A DNA stretch of 57,436 bases from an uncultured Prevotella sp. (GTDB lineage: Bacteria; Bacteroidota; Bacteroidia; Bacteroidales; Bacteroidaceae). A program made the position numbers and the translations under genes. Of this stretch, positions 9,198 through 16,407 are shown piece after piece. Location of the stretch: NCBI GenBank assembly GCA_900319715.1, contig ONPM01000012.1:1-57436 (forward strand). The letters run 5' to 3'. The notes below the pieces were generated by a model. The model did not search any database and was not told the DNA's origin. It saw only the letters and a program-made list of their open reading frames with translations. Each line of letters starts with the position of its first letter. The first letter of the stretch is position 1.

Positions 9198-9447
9198 ATG
9201 GCAATAAGAATTGTTGGAGTAGATTTGCCCCAGAATAAGCGTGGCGAAATCGCATTGACTTATATCTATGGTATAGGTCGAAGTAGTTCAGCAGTTGAAC
9301 ATCAAGCGACTGATGGATATTGGTTGCTATCGTGGAGTCCGTCATCGTAATGGTCTTCCTGTTCGTGGTCAGAGCACCAAGAATAATGCTCGTACCCGTA
9401 AGGGAAAGAAGAAGACTGTTGCTAATAAGAAGAAGGCCACAAAGTAA
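9198..9447 (+). pseudogene. rpsM: 30S ribosomal protein S13, internal deletion with frameshift
   Basis: The ATG at 9198 opens a normal S13 N-terminus ([32 protein letters not shown]) through about residue 32. The frame then becomes nonsense and stops at 9348-9350. The true S13 C-terminus resumes in the next frame at 9292 ([15 protein letters not shown] to KKKATK, stop 9445-9447). Against the usual length of about 126 residues, some 43 residues and a non-multiple of three bases are missing, joined at about 9291-9294. S13 contacts 23S rRNA and tRNA from the 30S head and is normally present in all bacteria. I see the break directly; whether it is in the living genome or arises from assembly cannot be decided here. 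Confidence 0.9.
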
Positions 9448-9485
9448 TTTTTTTGTTAACAGTTTAAAGTTTACAGTTTACAGTT

Positions 9486-9875
9486 ATGGCAAAGAAAACA
9501 GTCACTTCCAAGAAGAGAAACGTTCGTGTCAACGCCATTGGTCAGTTGCACGTCCACAGCTCTTTCAACAATATTATCGTTTCGCTGGCTAACGACGAAG
9601 GTCAGGTTATCTCTTGGTCATCAGCCGGTAAGATGGGTTTCCGTGGTTCAAAGAAGAATACTCCGTATGCTGCCCAGATGGCTGCAGAGGATTGCGCCAA
9701 GGTCGCTTACGATCTCGGTCTTCGCAAGGTGAAGGCTTATGTGAAGGGTCCTGGTAACGGCCGTGAGTCCGCTATCCGTGCCATCCATGGTGCAGGTATC
9801 GAGGTGATGGAGATTATCGATGTTACGCCGCTGCCGCACAACGGATGCCGTCCTCCGAAGCGTCGTAGAGTTTAA
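9486..9875 (+). CDS. rpsK: 30S ribosomal protein S11
   Basis: S11 lies on the 30S platform near the E-site. The 129-residue protein is complete, with [20 protein letters not shown] in the N-terminal part and the C-terminal signature [19 protein letters not shown]. It separates the two broken neighbours rpsM and rpsD and is itself undamaged. The 38-base leader consists of AGTTTA-type repeated words. Confidence 0.98.
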   Translation: MAKKTVTSKKRNVRVNAIGQLHVHSSFNNIIVSLANDEGQVISWSSAGKMGFRGSKKNTPYAAQMAAEDCAKVAYDLGLRKVKAYVKGPGNGRESAIRAIHGAGIEVMEIIDVTPLPHNGCRPPKRRRV

Positions 9876-9928
9876 AACTAGTTTAACTAGTCCGACTAGT
9901 TGGACTAGAAATATCATTTTAATAAATT

Positions 9929-10490
9929 ATGGCAAGATATTTAGGACCGAAATCAAAAATTGCGCGTCGTTTTGGTGAGCCCATCTTCGGCGCAGACAAA
10001 GTTTTGTCCCGTAGGAACTTCCCCCGTCATGCTGGCAGAGAAGCAGAAGGCCAAGTATACCTATGGAGTGCTTGAGCGTCAGTTCCGTAACCTGTTCGAG
10101 AAAGCCGCTAAGGCTGACGGTATCACTGGTGAGGTGCTGCTCCAACTGTTAGAGAGCCGACTCGACAACGTGGTGTTCCGTCTTGGTATTGCTCCTACTC
10201 GCGCTGCTGCTCGTCAACTCGTGGGTCACAAGCATATTACTGTTGACGGTAAGGTGGTGAACATTCCTTCATTCCAGGTGAAGCCGGGTATGATTGTAGC
10301 CGTCCGTGAGAAGTCAAAGTCTCTGGAGGTTATCGAGGCTGCCCTCGCTGGTTTCAATCATTCGAAGTACCCCTGGATCGAGTGGGATGAGAGCGCTAAG
10401 GGTGGTAAGTTCCTGCACATGCCGGAGCGTGCCGATATCCCTGAGAACATTAAGGAACAGTCAATCGTTGAGTTGTACTCTAAGAACTAA
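9929..10490 (+). pseudogene. rpsD: 30S ribosomal protein S4, internal deletion with frameshift
   Basis: S4 is a primary 16S-binding assembly protein. Translation from the ATG at 9929 gives [20 protein letters not shown] and continues to SRRNFP (residue 32), then leaves frame and stops at 10073-10075. The rest of S4 ([20 protein letters not shown] onward, including the S4 RNA-binding domain) reads from 10026 to the stop at 10490 in another frame. The segment normally found between, with the near-invariant PPGQHG motif and about 16 residues in all, is absent. The 154-residue remainder has no proper start. Same type of damage as rpsM, 0.7 kb upstream. Confidence 0.9.
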
Positions 10491-10504
10491 AATCATTTAA
10501 ATTA

Positions 10505-11452
10505 ATGGCGATATTAGCATTTCAAAAACCCGATAAAGTCGCCTTGGAGCCCGGTTTCGGTGTGACCATTGGCAACGCGCTGCGCCGCATTCTTCTTTCA
10601 TCGCTCGAGGGCTATGCCATCAACACCGTGCGCATCGCGGGTGTTGAGCATGAGTTCTCCTCAGTACCTGGTGTAAAGGAAGACGTGACCAACATTATCT
10701 TGAACCTGAAGCAAGTGAGGTTCAAGCAAGTTGTAGAAGAATTCGAGAACGAGAAAGTCAGTATCACGGTCGAGAATTCTACAGAATTCAAAGCCGCAGA
10801 CATAGGCAAGTATCTGACCGGATTTGAGGTGCTGAATCCCGATTTGGTGATTTGTCATTTAGATTCGAAGGCATCGATGCAGATTGATTTGACTATCAAT
10901 AAGGGCCGCGGTTATGTCCCTGCTGACGAGAACCGTGAGTTCTGCACTGACGTGAATGTCATCGCCATCGATTCTATTTACACTCCGATCCGTAACGTGA
11001 AGTACTCTGTGGAGCCGTATCGTGTTGAGCAGAAGACCGACTACGACAAACTCGTGCTTGAGGTTACGACGGATGGTTCCATCCACCCGAAGGATGCCCT
11101 GAAGGAGGCTGCCAAGATCCTCATCTATCACTTCATGTTGTTCTCTGACGAGAAGATCACACTCGAGAATACCGAGTCTGATGGCAACCAGGAGTTTGAT
11201 GAGGAGATCCTGCACATGCGCCAGTTGCTGAAGACACGTCTTGTCGACATGAACCTCTCTGTTCGTGCCCTCAATTGTCTGAAGGCTGCCGACGTCGAGA
11301 CACTTGGTGATCTCGTGCAGTATAATAAGACCGACCTCCTGAAGTTCCGCAACTTCGGTAAGAAATCGCTCACTGAGCTTGATGATTTGCTCGAGAGTCT
11401 GAATCTGTCGTTTGGAACCGATATTTCCAAGTATAAACTGGACAGGGAGTAA
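10505..11452 (+). CDS. rpoA: RNA polymerase alpha subunit, N-terminal strand shortened
   Basis: Alpha dimerises to start RNA polymerase assembly; its C-terminal domain contacts UP elements and activators. The 315-residue product has alphaNTD ([20 protein letters not shown] near residues 22-41) and alphaCTD (HhH region [20 protein letters not shown]). The reading frame is open throughout, but after [12 protein letters not shown] the text jumps to ALEPGFG. Bacteroides RpoA, as I remember it, is about 330 residues with some 15 more here (a stretch like LMLEADS...FEFRP). The loss removes an N-terminal strand of the dimerisation domain. The neighbour rpsD carries a similar but out-of-frame loss. 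Confidence 0.92.
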   Translation: MAILAFQKPDKVALEPGFGVTIGNALRRILLSSLEGYAINTVRIAGVEHEFSSVPGVKEDVTNIILNLKQVRFKQVVEEFENEKVSITVENSTEFKAADIGKYLTGFEVLNPDLVICHLDSKASMQIDLTINKGRGYVPADENREFCTDVNVIAIDSIYTPIRNVKYSVEPYRVEQKTDYDKLVLEVTTDGSIHPKDALKEAAKILIYHFMLFSDEKITLENTESDGNQEFDEEILHMRQLLKTRLVDMNLSVRALNCLKAADVETLGDLVQYNKTDLLKFRNFGKKSLTELDDLLESLNLSFGTDISKYKLDRE

Positions 11453-11527
11453 GTTCTTTGCAAGCCAAGCGACCAAGGTCGAGCGCGCGAGGACATGCCG
11501 AATGCCCAATAAAAGAAAACAAGAACA

Positions 11528-12049
11528 ATGAGACATAATAAGAAATTCAATCATCTCGGTCGTACTGCCAGTCACCGTAGTTCCATGCTCGCAAACATGG
11601 CTATCTCGCTGATCATGCACAAAAGAATCACTACGACCGTCGCAAAGGCCAAGGCCCTGAAGAAGTACGTAGAGCCGCTGATCACAAAGGCAAAGGAAGA
11701 CTCTACCAATTCTCGCCGTGTTGTATTCAGTTACCTGCAGAACAAGGAAGTCATCAAAGAACTCTTTGGTGAGGTAAGTGCAAAGGTGGGCGACCGTCCC
11801 GGTGGCTACACCCGTATCATCAAACTCGGTACTCGTCAGGGTGACGCTGCTCAGGTATGCTTCATCGAACTCGTTGACTTTGATCCCGAAATGGCAAAGG
11901 ATACGAAGAAGAAGTCTACCCGTCGTTCTCGCAAGTCTGCTCCTAAGGCTGAGGCTGCTGCTCCCGCAGAGGCTCCTGCCAAGGAAGAGGCTAAGGCCGA
12001 GGAAGCACCTGCTGCTGAGGCTCCTGCTGAGGAGGCAAAGGCTGAGTAA
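11528..12049 (+). CDS. rplQ: 50S ribosomal protein L17 with Ala/Glu/Lys-rich tail
   Basis: L17 binds 23S rRNA near the tunnel exit. The first ~125 residues are the conserved domain ([38 protein letters not shown]). The remaining ~45 residues are low-complexity: a basic stretch ([17 protein letters not shown]) and then Ala/Glu/Lys repeats, predicted disordered. The gene closes the alpha operon, 75 bases after rpoA, and is followed by a strong terminator. Confidence 0.97.
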   Translation: MRHNKKFNHLGRTASHRSSMLANMAISLIMHKRITTTVAKAKALKKYVEPLITKAKEDSTNSRRVVFSYLQNKEVIKELFGEVSAKVGDRPGGYTRIIKLGTRQGDAAQVCFIELVDFDPEMAKDTKKKSTRRSRKSAPKAEAAAPAEAPAKEEAKAEEAPAAEAPAEEAKAE

Positions 12050-12072
12050 ACAATATCAGAATCTCTATAGAG

Positions 12073-12105
12073 AGCCTGCGTCTGTCAACAGATGCAGGCT
12101 TTTTT
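12073..12105 (+). terminator. Rho-independent terminator of the ribosomal operon
   Basis: A 12-bp stem (AGCCTGCGTCTG with CAGATGCAGGCT, one G-T pair) with a TCAA loop is followed by a run of T. It lies 24 bases after rplQ and closes the S10-spc-alpha cluster. Confidence 0.9.
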
Positions 12106-12184
12106 CGTAAATGCATATATGGAAAGCGCCTGGGGGAAATGCCCGTGTGTAGGGTTTCCCCTATGATATTTTCGGGAATTCCCC

Positions 12185-12216
12185 TTTGGTATTATCAGAA
12201 GAAATGCTTACCTTTG
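12185..12216 (+). promoter_or_regulatory. Promoter of the glycine-zipper lipoprotein gene
   Basis: TTTG at 12185-12188 and TACCTTTG at 12209-12216 are separated by exactly 20 bases, an ideal Bacteroidota -33/-7 pair, 31 bases before the ATG at 12247. Confidence 0.8.
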
Positions 12217-12246
12217 CAGCGTTGAACAAAAAATAAACGGTTGATT

Positions 12247-12976
12247 ATGAAGAAGACATTGGTATTATCATTGGGAACCATGCTCATGTTGAGCAGTTGT
12301 GGCACATACACTGGGTCAGGTGCTGTCACAGGAGGTAGTTTTGGTTCGATTATTGGTTCTGCTATAGGTGGCATAGCAGGCGGATGGCATGGTAGGAATG
12401 TCGGATCGCTGATAGGCATGGCAGGCGGAGCCGCGGTAGGTGCTGCGATAGGCTCTGCTGCTGACAAGGCTGAGCAGCGCCGTTATGAGGACTATGCCGA
12501 CCAGCGTCGTCAGTGATGGCCAGAGTCAGAGTGGCTTCGATGAGAGCAATGGTGGCGACGACCGCCTGTTGGGGTTCGACGAGAACTTCAACAGCACTGC
12601 CCCTTCCACCGTTAAGCCTGCTTCCACATCCATTCTTGAGATACGTCATGCACAACTCCTTGATACCAGCCGCGACGGTGTGCTGAGTCGTGGTGAGGAG
12701 GCTCGGATGGTGTTCGAGATTTACAATACATCTGGCAAGCCCGTCTTCCAGGTTTTGCCGACCGTGGTAGAGTTGACGGGTAACAAGCATATTCACATCT
12801 CCGAGAACGTCCTCGTGGAGAGCATTATGCCAGGCAGGGGCATCCGCTATACGGCGGTTATCAAGGCCGACAACAGACTGAAGGATGGTGAGGCCGTCAT
12901 CCGTATCAGCGTCCTCCAAGAGAACAAGGAAATCGCCTCACAAGCCAAGGAGTTCCCCATTCGGACCATGAAATGA
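12247..12976 (+). pseudogene. Glycine-zipper lipoprotein, frameshifted
   Basis: The ATG at 12247 opens a lipoprotein: MKKTLVLSLGTMLMLSSCGT with a lipobox ending at Cys18, then a glycine-zipper segment (GSFGSIIGSAIGGIAGG and GMAGGAAVGAAIGSAAD), ending in RRYEDYADQRRQ at a stop at 12514-12516. A second open frame, shifted by one, carries GFDESNGGDDRLLGFDENF and a C-terminal beta-type domain (LEIRHAQLLDTSRDGVLSRG; HIHISENVLVESIMPGRGIR) to 12976. In related Bacteroidota proteins, as I recall, these are one polypeptide, so the gene seems to have lost bases between about 12485 and 12520. The alternative is two overlapping genes; the second half lacks a plausible start or signal. Function unknown, probably outer-membrane associated. 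Confidence 0.7.
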
Positions 12977-12982
12977 TACTGA

Positions 12983-13051
12983 CGGATTGACACGGATTAG
13001 CGCGGATTATCAACCTAATAAAAGGAATCTGTGCAAATCTGTGTCAATCCG
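12983..13051. repeat. Inverted repeat between convergent genes
   Basis: A 16-base arm at 12983-12998 (CGGATTGACACGGATT) pairs with 13036-13051, with one G-T wobble, across a 37-base loop that contains another CGGATTA word. It lies between the convergent lipoprotein and rlpA genes and may end transcription both ways. The right arm runs into the rlpA 3' end and supplies its last codons and stop. Confidence 0.75.
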
Positions 13052-13556
13052 ATGCTTTTTCTTCTTCTTGTTTCTTCTTATACTGATCCCGCAATTCCAT
13101 CCAGATGGGCTTGGTATCAGCGCCTTCGTTGGTGCCTATGTCAAACTCTGGCAGGTCTAGATCCTCTTCAGGCTTGAAGGGGATGATGGTCTCGCTGTAA
13201 TGTTCGACGGTAACGGGAGCGATACCCTGTGCGATAATGCCGAGTTCGCGTGCAGCACGTACGGAGAGGTCGATGATCCGCCCCTTGACATACGGTCCGC
13301 GATCCGTCACTCTGACGATGACATGTTTGCCGTTGGCAGGATTCGTCACCTTCAGCAACGTGCCGAAGGGGTAGGTGCGGTGGGCACAGGTCAGACTGTC
13401 GTGGTGCAGCCGCTCCCCGCTGGCCGTACGCCGCCCCGTGAACTTCTTGGGGTAATACGATGCCTTGCCCTTCTGAACACTTTGGGCGTTCAGAAGGGAA
13501 AAGTGAATAGTGAAAAGTGAATAATTTGCTGCCGCGCAGAACAACAACATAATCAT
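13044..13556 (-). CDS. rlpA: Septal ring lytic transglycosylase RlpA family protein
   Basis: RlpA-type proteins carry a double-psi beta-barrel that cleaves or binds denuded peptidoglycan. The domain is clear: GKASYYPKKFTGRRTASGER, then TCAHRTYPFGTLLKVTNPAN, and VRVTDRGPYVKGRIIDLSVR. I start at 13556 (MIMLLFCAAANYSLFTIHFS), which gives 170 residues and an uncleaved or Sec-type signal segment. A longer frame back to 13661 would add 35 residues translated from a repeat-like sequence. There is no SPOR domain; the C-terminus is charged (DQYKKKQEEEKASD). The signal-peptide codons and the stop come from short repeated words. Confidence 0.85.
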   Translation of the reverse strand: MIMLLFCAAANYSLFTIHFSLLNAQSVQKGKASYYPKKFTGRRTASGERLHHDSLTCAHRTYPFGTLLKVTNPANGKHVIVRVTDRGPYVKGRIIDLSVRAARELGIIAQGIAPVTVEHYSETIIPFKPEEDLDLPEFDIGTNEGADTKPIWMELRDQYKKKQEEEKASD

Positions 13557-13559
13557 GAT

Positions 13560-13686
13560 GATTATGCGTTTCTTGGCATCTTTATTTGATGTCCAATTCT
13601 CTGCTGCGGTAGCCGCTCGGCTTTGCCGCTTGCTACCAACGGGACGCAAGAAATTCTTCACTCTTCACTCTTCATTCTTCACTCTT
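13560..13686. repeat. Repeat-like intergenic segment upstream of rlpA
   Basis: The 127 bases between rlpA and gdhA contain a GC-rich part (13598-13646) and four copies of a CTTCACT/CTTCATT word at about 13656-13684. Read on the minus strand in the rlpA frame it gives GSKRQSRAATAAENWTSNKD, a string I remember seeing in many spurious Prevotella/Bacteroides reading frames, so I believe it is a dispersed repeat. That memory is not proof. Confidence 0.45.
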
Positions 13687-15021
13687 TTACACGATGCCTT
13701 GCGCCAGCATGGCCTTGGCGACCTTCATGAAGCCAGCCACGTTAGCACCTTTTACGTAATTGACATAGCCATCCTCCTTGCCGTACTTGACGCACTGCTC
13801 GTGGATGCCCGACATGATTTGGTGCAGCATGCGGTCCACCTCTTCGCCTGTCCACGAGATGCGCTCCGAGTTCTGCGTCATCTCCAGGCCTGATGTAGCC
13901 ACGCCACCAGCGTTCACGGCCTTGCCTGGTGCGAAGAGTTGCTTGGCGGCGATGAACTTCTCCACAGCCTCTGCCGTGCAACCCATGTTCGACACCTCTG
14001 CCACGCACAGGGGCTTGTTGGCCAGGATGCGGTCTGCATCCTCGCCGTTCAGTTCGTTCTGAGTGGCACAGGGCAGATAGATGTCGGCCTTCTGCTCCCA
14101 CGGCTTCTTATTTGGATAGAAGGTGGCTCCGTCGAACTCGTCCACATACGGCTGGCAGATGTCATTGCCCGAGGCACGCAGTTCCAGCATATACTCTATC
14201 TTCTCCGCATCCAGTCCTGCAGGGTCATACACGTAGCCGTCAGGACCGCTGATGGTGATGACCTTCGCCCCCAGTTCCGTTGCTTTCTTCGCGGCGCCCC
14301 AGGCCACATTGCCGAAGCCTGAGAGGGCCACCGTCTTGCCCTTGATGTCGAGTCCGTGCTCCTCCAGCATCTGATGCACGAAATAGAGGGCGCCGTATCC
14401 CGTAGCCTCTGGGCGCAGGATCGAACCGCCCCATTCCCTGCCTTTGCCAGTGAGCACGCCCTGGAACTGGTGCGTCAGTTTCTTATACTGTCCGAACAGA
14501 TAGCCGATCTCTCGTGCTCCTACGCCGATGTCGCCAGCAGGTACATCCTCGTCGGGACCAATATGCCTGTACAGTTCAGTCATAAAGGCCTGGCAGAACT
14601 TCATCACCTCGTTGTCGCTCTTGCCACGTATCGAGAAGTCCGAGCCGCCCTTGCCACCGCCCATGGGCAGAGTGGTGAGCGCGTTCTTGAAGGTCTGCTC
14701 GAAGCCGAGGAACTTCAGGATGCTCAGGTTCACTGATGCGTGGAAGCGCAGCCCGCCCTTGTAGGGGCCGATGGCGCTGTTGAACTGCACGCGATAGCCG
14801 AGGTTCACCTGTACCTCGCCCTTGTCGTCGACCCAGGGCACACGGAAGGTGATGATTCGCTCCGGCTCAACGATGCGCTCGATGATCTTCGCCTTCTCGA
14901 ATTCCGGATGCTGGTTATACACGTCTTTTACGGACTCCAGCACTTCGCGTACTGCCTGTAAATACTCTAACTCGCCCGGATGCTTGCGCTCCAGGTCCTG
15001 CATGATTTTAGTTACTTCCAT
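13687..15021 (-). CDS. gdhA: NADP-dependent glutamate dehydrogenase
   Basis: Catalyses 2-oxoglutarate + NH3 + NAD(P)H to glutamate, the high-ammonia assimilation route. The 444-residue, hexameric-type enzyme shows the catalytic lysine region LPMGGGKGGSDFSIRGKS (about residues 118-135), the tetrapeptide-rich PAGDIGVGAREIGYLFGQ, and the dinucleotide-binding GFGNVAWGAAKKATELGA. Length matches the small-subunit GDH class. It starts 30 bases after metY on the same strand, so both can share the metY promoter. Cofactor preference for NADP is inferred from overall similarity. Confidence 0.95.
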   Translation of the reverse strand: MEVTKIMQDLERKHPGELEYLQAVREVLESVKDVYNQHPEFEKAKIIERIVEPERIITFRVPWVDDKGEVQVNLGYRVQFNSAIGPYKGGLRFHASVNLSILKFLGFEQTFKNALTTLPMGGGKGGSDFSIRGKSDNEVMKFCQAFMTELYRHIGPDEDVPAGDIGVGAREIGYLFGQYKKLTHQFQGVLTGKGREWGGSILRPEATGYGALYFVHQMLEEHGLDIKGKTVALSGFGNVAWGAAKKATELGAKVITISGPDGYVYDPAGLDAEKIEYMLELRASGNDICQPYVDEFDGATFYPNKKPWEQKADIYLPCATQNELNGEDADRILANKPLCVAEVSNMGCTAEAVEKFIAAKQLFAPGKAVNAGGVATSGLEMTQNSERISWTGEEVDRMLHQIMSGIHEQCVKYGKEDGYVNYVKGANVAGFMKVAKAMLAQGIV

Positions 15022-15051
15022 AGATATGCTTTTTTATTGTTATGAGGTTGT

Positions 15052-16332
15052 TTAAATCTTCTCCAGTGCCTGCTTGATGTCGTCGAGAATGTCCTCCACG
15101 TCCTCGATGCCGACGCTGAGGCGGATCAGGTCTGGTGCCACGCCAGCCTCTCGCAGTTGCTCGTCGCTGAGTTGACGGTGGGTGTGCGAAGCGGGATGCA
15201 GCACACAGGTGCGGGCATCTGCCACGTGGGTCACGATGTTGATCATCTCCAGCGAGTCCATCCACTTGATGGCTGTCTCGCGGTCACCCTTCAGGCCGAA
15301 GGCAATCACGCCGCAGGAGCCCTGAGGCAGGTACTTCTGGCCGAGGGCATAGTAGGGGTCGTCTTTCAGACCGCAGTAGTGTACCCATGCCACCTTCTCG
15401 TTGTCGTGCAGGAACTCTGCCACCTTCTGGGCGTTCTTGCAGTGCTGGGCCATGCGCAGATGCAGCGTCTGCAGTCCGAGGTGCAGCAGGAACGAGTTCT
15501 GCGGTGCGGGTATCGATCCGAGGTCGCGCATCAGTTGGGCTACGAGTTTCGTCGTGTAGCCTTTCTTGCCGAAGGCCTTCACGTAGGTCAGTCCGTGGTA
15601 CGACTCGTCAGGCGTGCAGAGACCAGGGAACTTCTCGGCATGAGCGAACCAGTCGAAGTTGCCGCTGTCCACCACCACGCCGCCTACCTGCGTAGCCAGG
15701 CCGTCCATGTATTTCGTGGTGGAGTGGGTGACGATGTCTGCGCCCCATTCGAAGGGACGGCAGTTGATGGGTGTGGCGAACGTGTTGTCGACGATCAGGG
15801 GCACGCCGTTCTTATGGGCGATCTTGGCGAAGCGCTCGATGTCGAAGACGGCGCAGCCTGGATTCGAGATGGTCTCTCCAAACACAGCCTTCGTATTCGG
15901 ACGGAAGGCTGCCTGGATCTCCTCGTCCGTTGCCTCCTGCGAGATGAACGTGCTCTCGATGCCGAGTTTCTTCAGTGTCACGCCGAAGAGGTTATAGGTG
16001 CCGCCATAGATCTCGTTCGAGGTGATGAAGTGGTCACCTGCCTCACAGATGTTGAAGAGCGCATAGAAGTTCGCTGCCTGGCCTGAGGAGGTCAGCACGG
16101 CCCCCACACCGCCCTCCAGAGCCGCGATCTTCTCTGCCACGGCGTCGTTGGTAGGGTTCTGCAGGCGGGTGTAGAAATAGCCCTCTTTCTTCAGGTCGAA
16201 CAACTGTGCCATCTCGTCAGAGTCGTCGTATTTGAATGTCGTCGACTGGATGATGGGCAATTCTATGGGTTCTCCGTTTTTGGCCTTATACCCTGCCTGT
16301 ACGCAGAGCGAGCCTTGTTTCAATTTCTTCAT
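15052..16332 (-). CDS. metY: O-acetylhomoserine sulfhydrylase
   Basis: PLP-dependent Cys/Met metabolism enzyme that turns O-acetylhomoserine and sulfide into homocysteine. From the ATG at 16332 (MKKLKQGSLCVQAGYKAKNG) it has 426 residues, typical of this longer MetY branch. The PLP lysine lies in THSTTKYMDGLATQVGG and the cofactor-binding Asp in PLIVDNTFATP. The open frame extends 20 codons upstream to 16392, but those codons cover the promoter. It is followed by gdhA after 30 bases. Cystathionine synthase-type activity cannot be excluded. Confidence 0.93.
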   Translation of the reverse strand: MKKLKQGSLCVQAGYKAKNGEPIELPIIQSTTFKYDDSDEMAQLFDLKKEGYFYTRLQNPTNDAVAEKIAALEGGVGAVLTSSGQAANFYALFNICEAGDHFITSNEIYGGTYNLFGVTLKKLGIESTFISQEATDEEIQAAFRPNTKAVFGETISNPGCAVFDIERFAKIAHKNGVPLIVDNTFATPINCRPFEWGADIVTHSTTKYMDGLATQVGGVVVDSGNFDWFAHAEKFPGLCTPDESYHGLTYVKAFGKKGYTTKLVAQLMRDLGSIPAPQNSFLLHLGLQTLHLRMAQHCKNAQKVAEFLHDNEKVAWVHYCGLKDDPYYALGQKYLPQGSCGVIAFGLKGDRETAIKWMDSLEMINIVTHVADARTCVLHPASHTHRQLSDEQLREAGVAPDLIRLSVGIEDVEDILDDIKQALEKI

Positions 16333-16361
16333 GTTATTTTTATGCTTTAAGTTTCTGACTG

Positions 16362-16393
16362 CAAAGATAATGAAAAAAACGGAAAAAACCAAA
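16362..16393 (-). promoter_or_regulatory. Promoter of metY-gdhA
   Basis: On the minus strand, TTTG (16390-16393) and TATCTTTG (16362-16369) are 20 bases apart, an exact Bacteroidota promoter, 29 bases before the metY ATG. It also shows that the longer upstream frame of metY is not translated. Confidence 0.85.
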
Positions 16394-16407
16394 TTTATTT
16401 GGATTTA

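Noticed and set aside
9292-9447. Programmed ribosomal frameshift in rpsM or rpsD
   Set aside because: A frameshift would keep all residues. Here conserved residues (e.g. PPGQHG of S4) are physically absent, so a deletion explains the data better.
9320-9592. A 90-codon frame across rpsM and rpsK
   Set aside because: It is an out-of-frame reading of the S13 C-terminus and the start of S11; no homology or own start signal.
15157-16086. A 309-codon plus-strand frame opposite metY
   Set aside because: Antisense shadow of a clear PLP enzyme gene.
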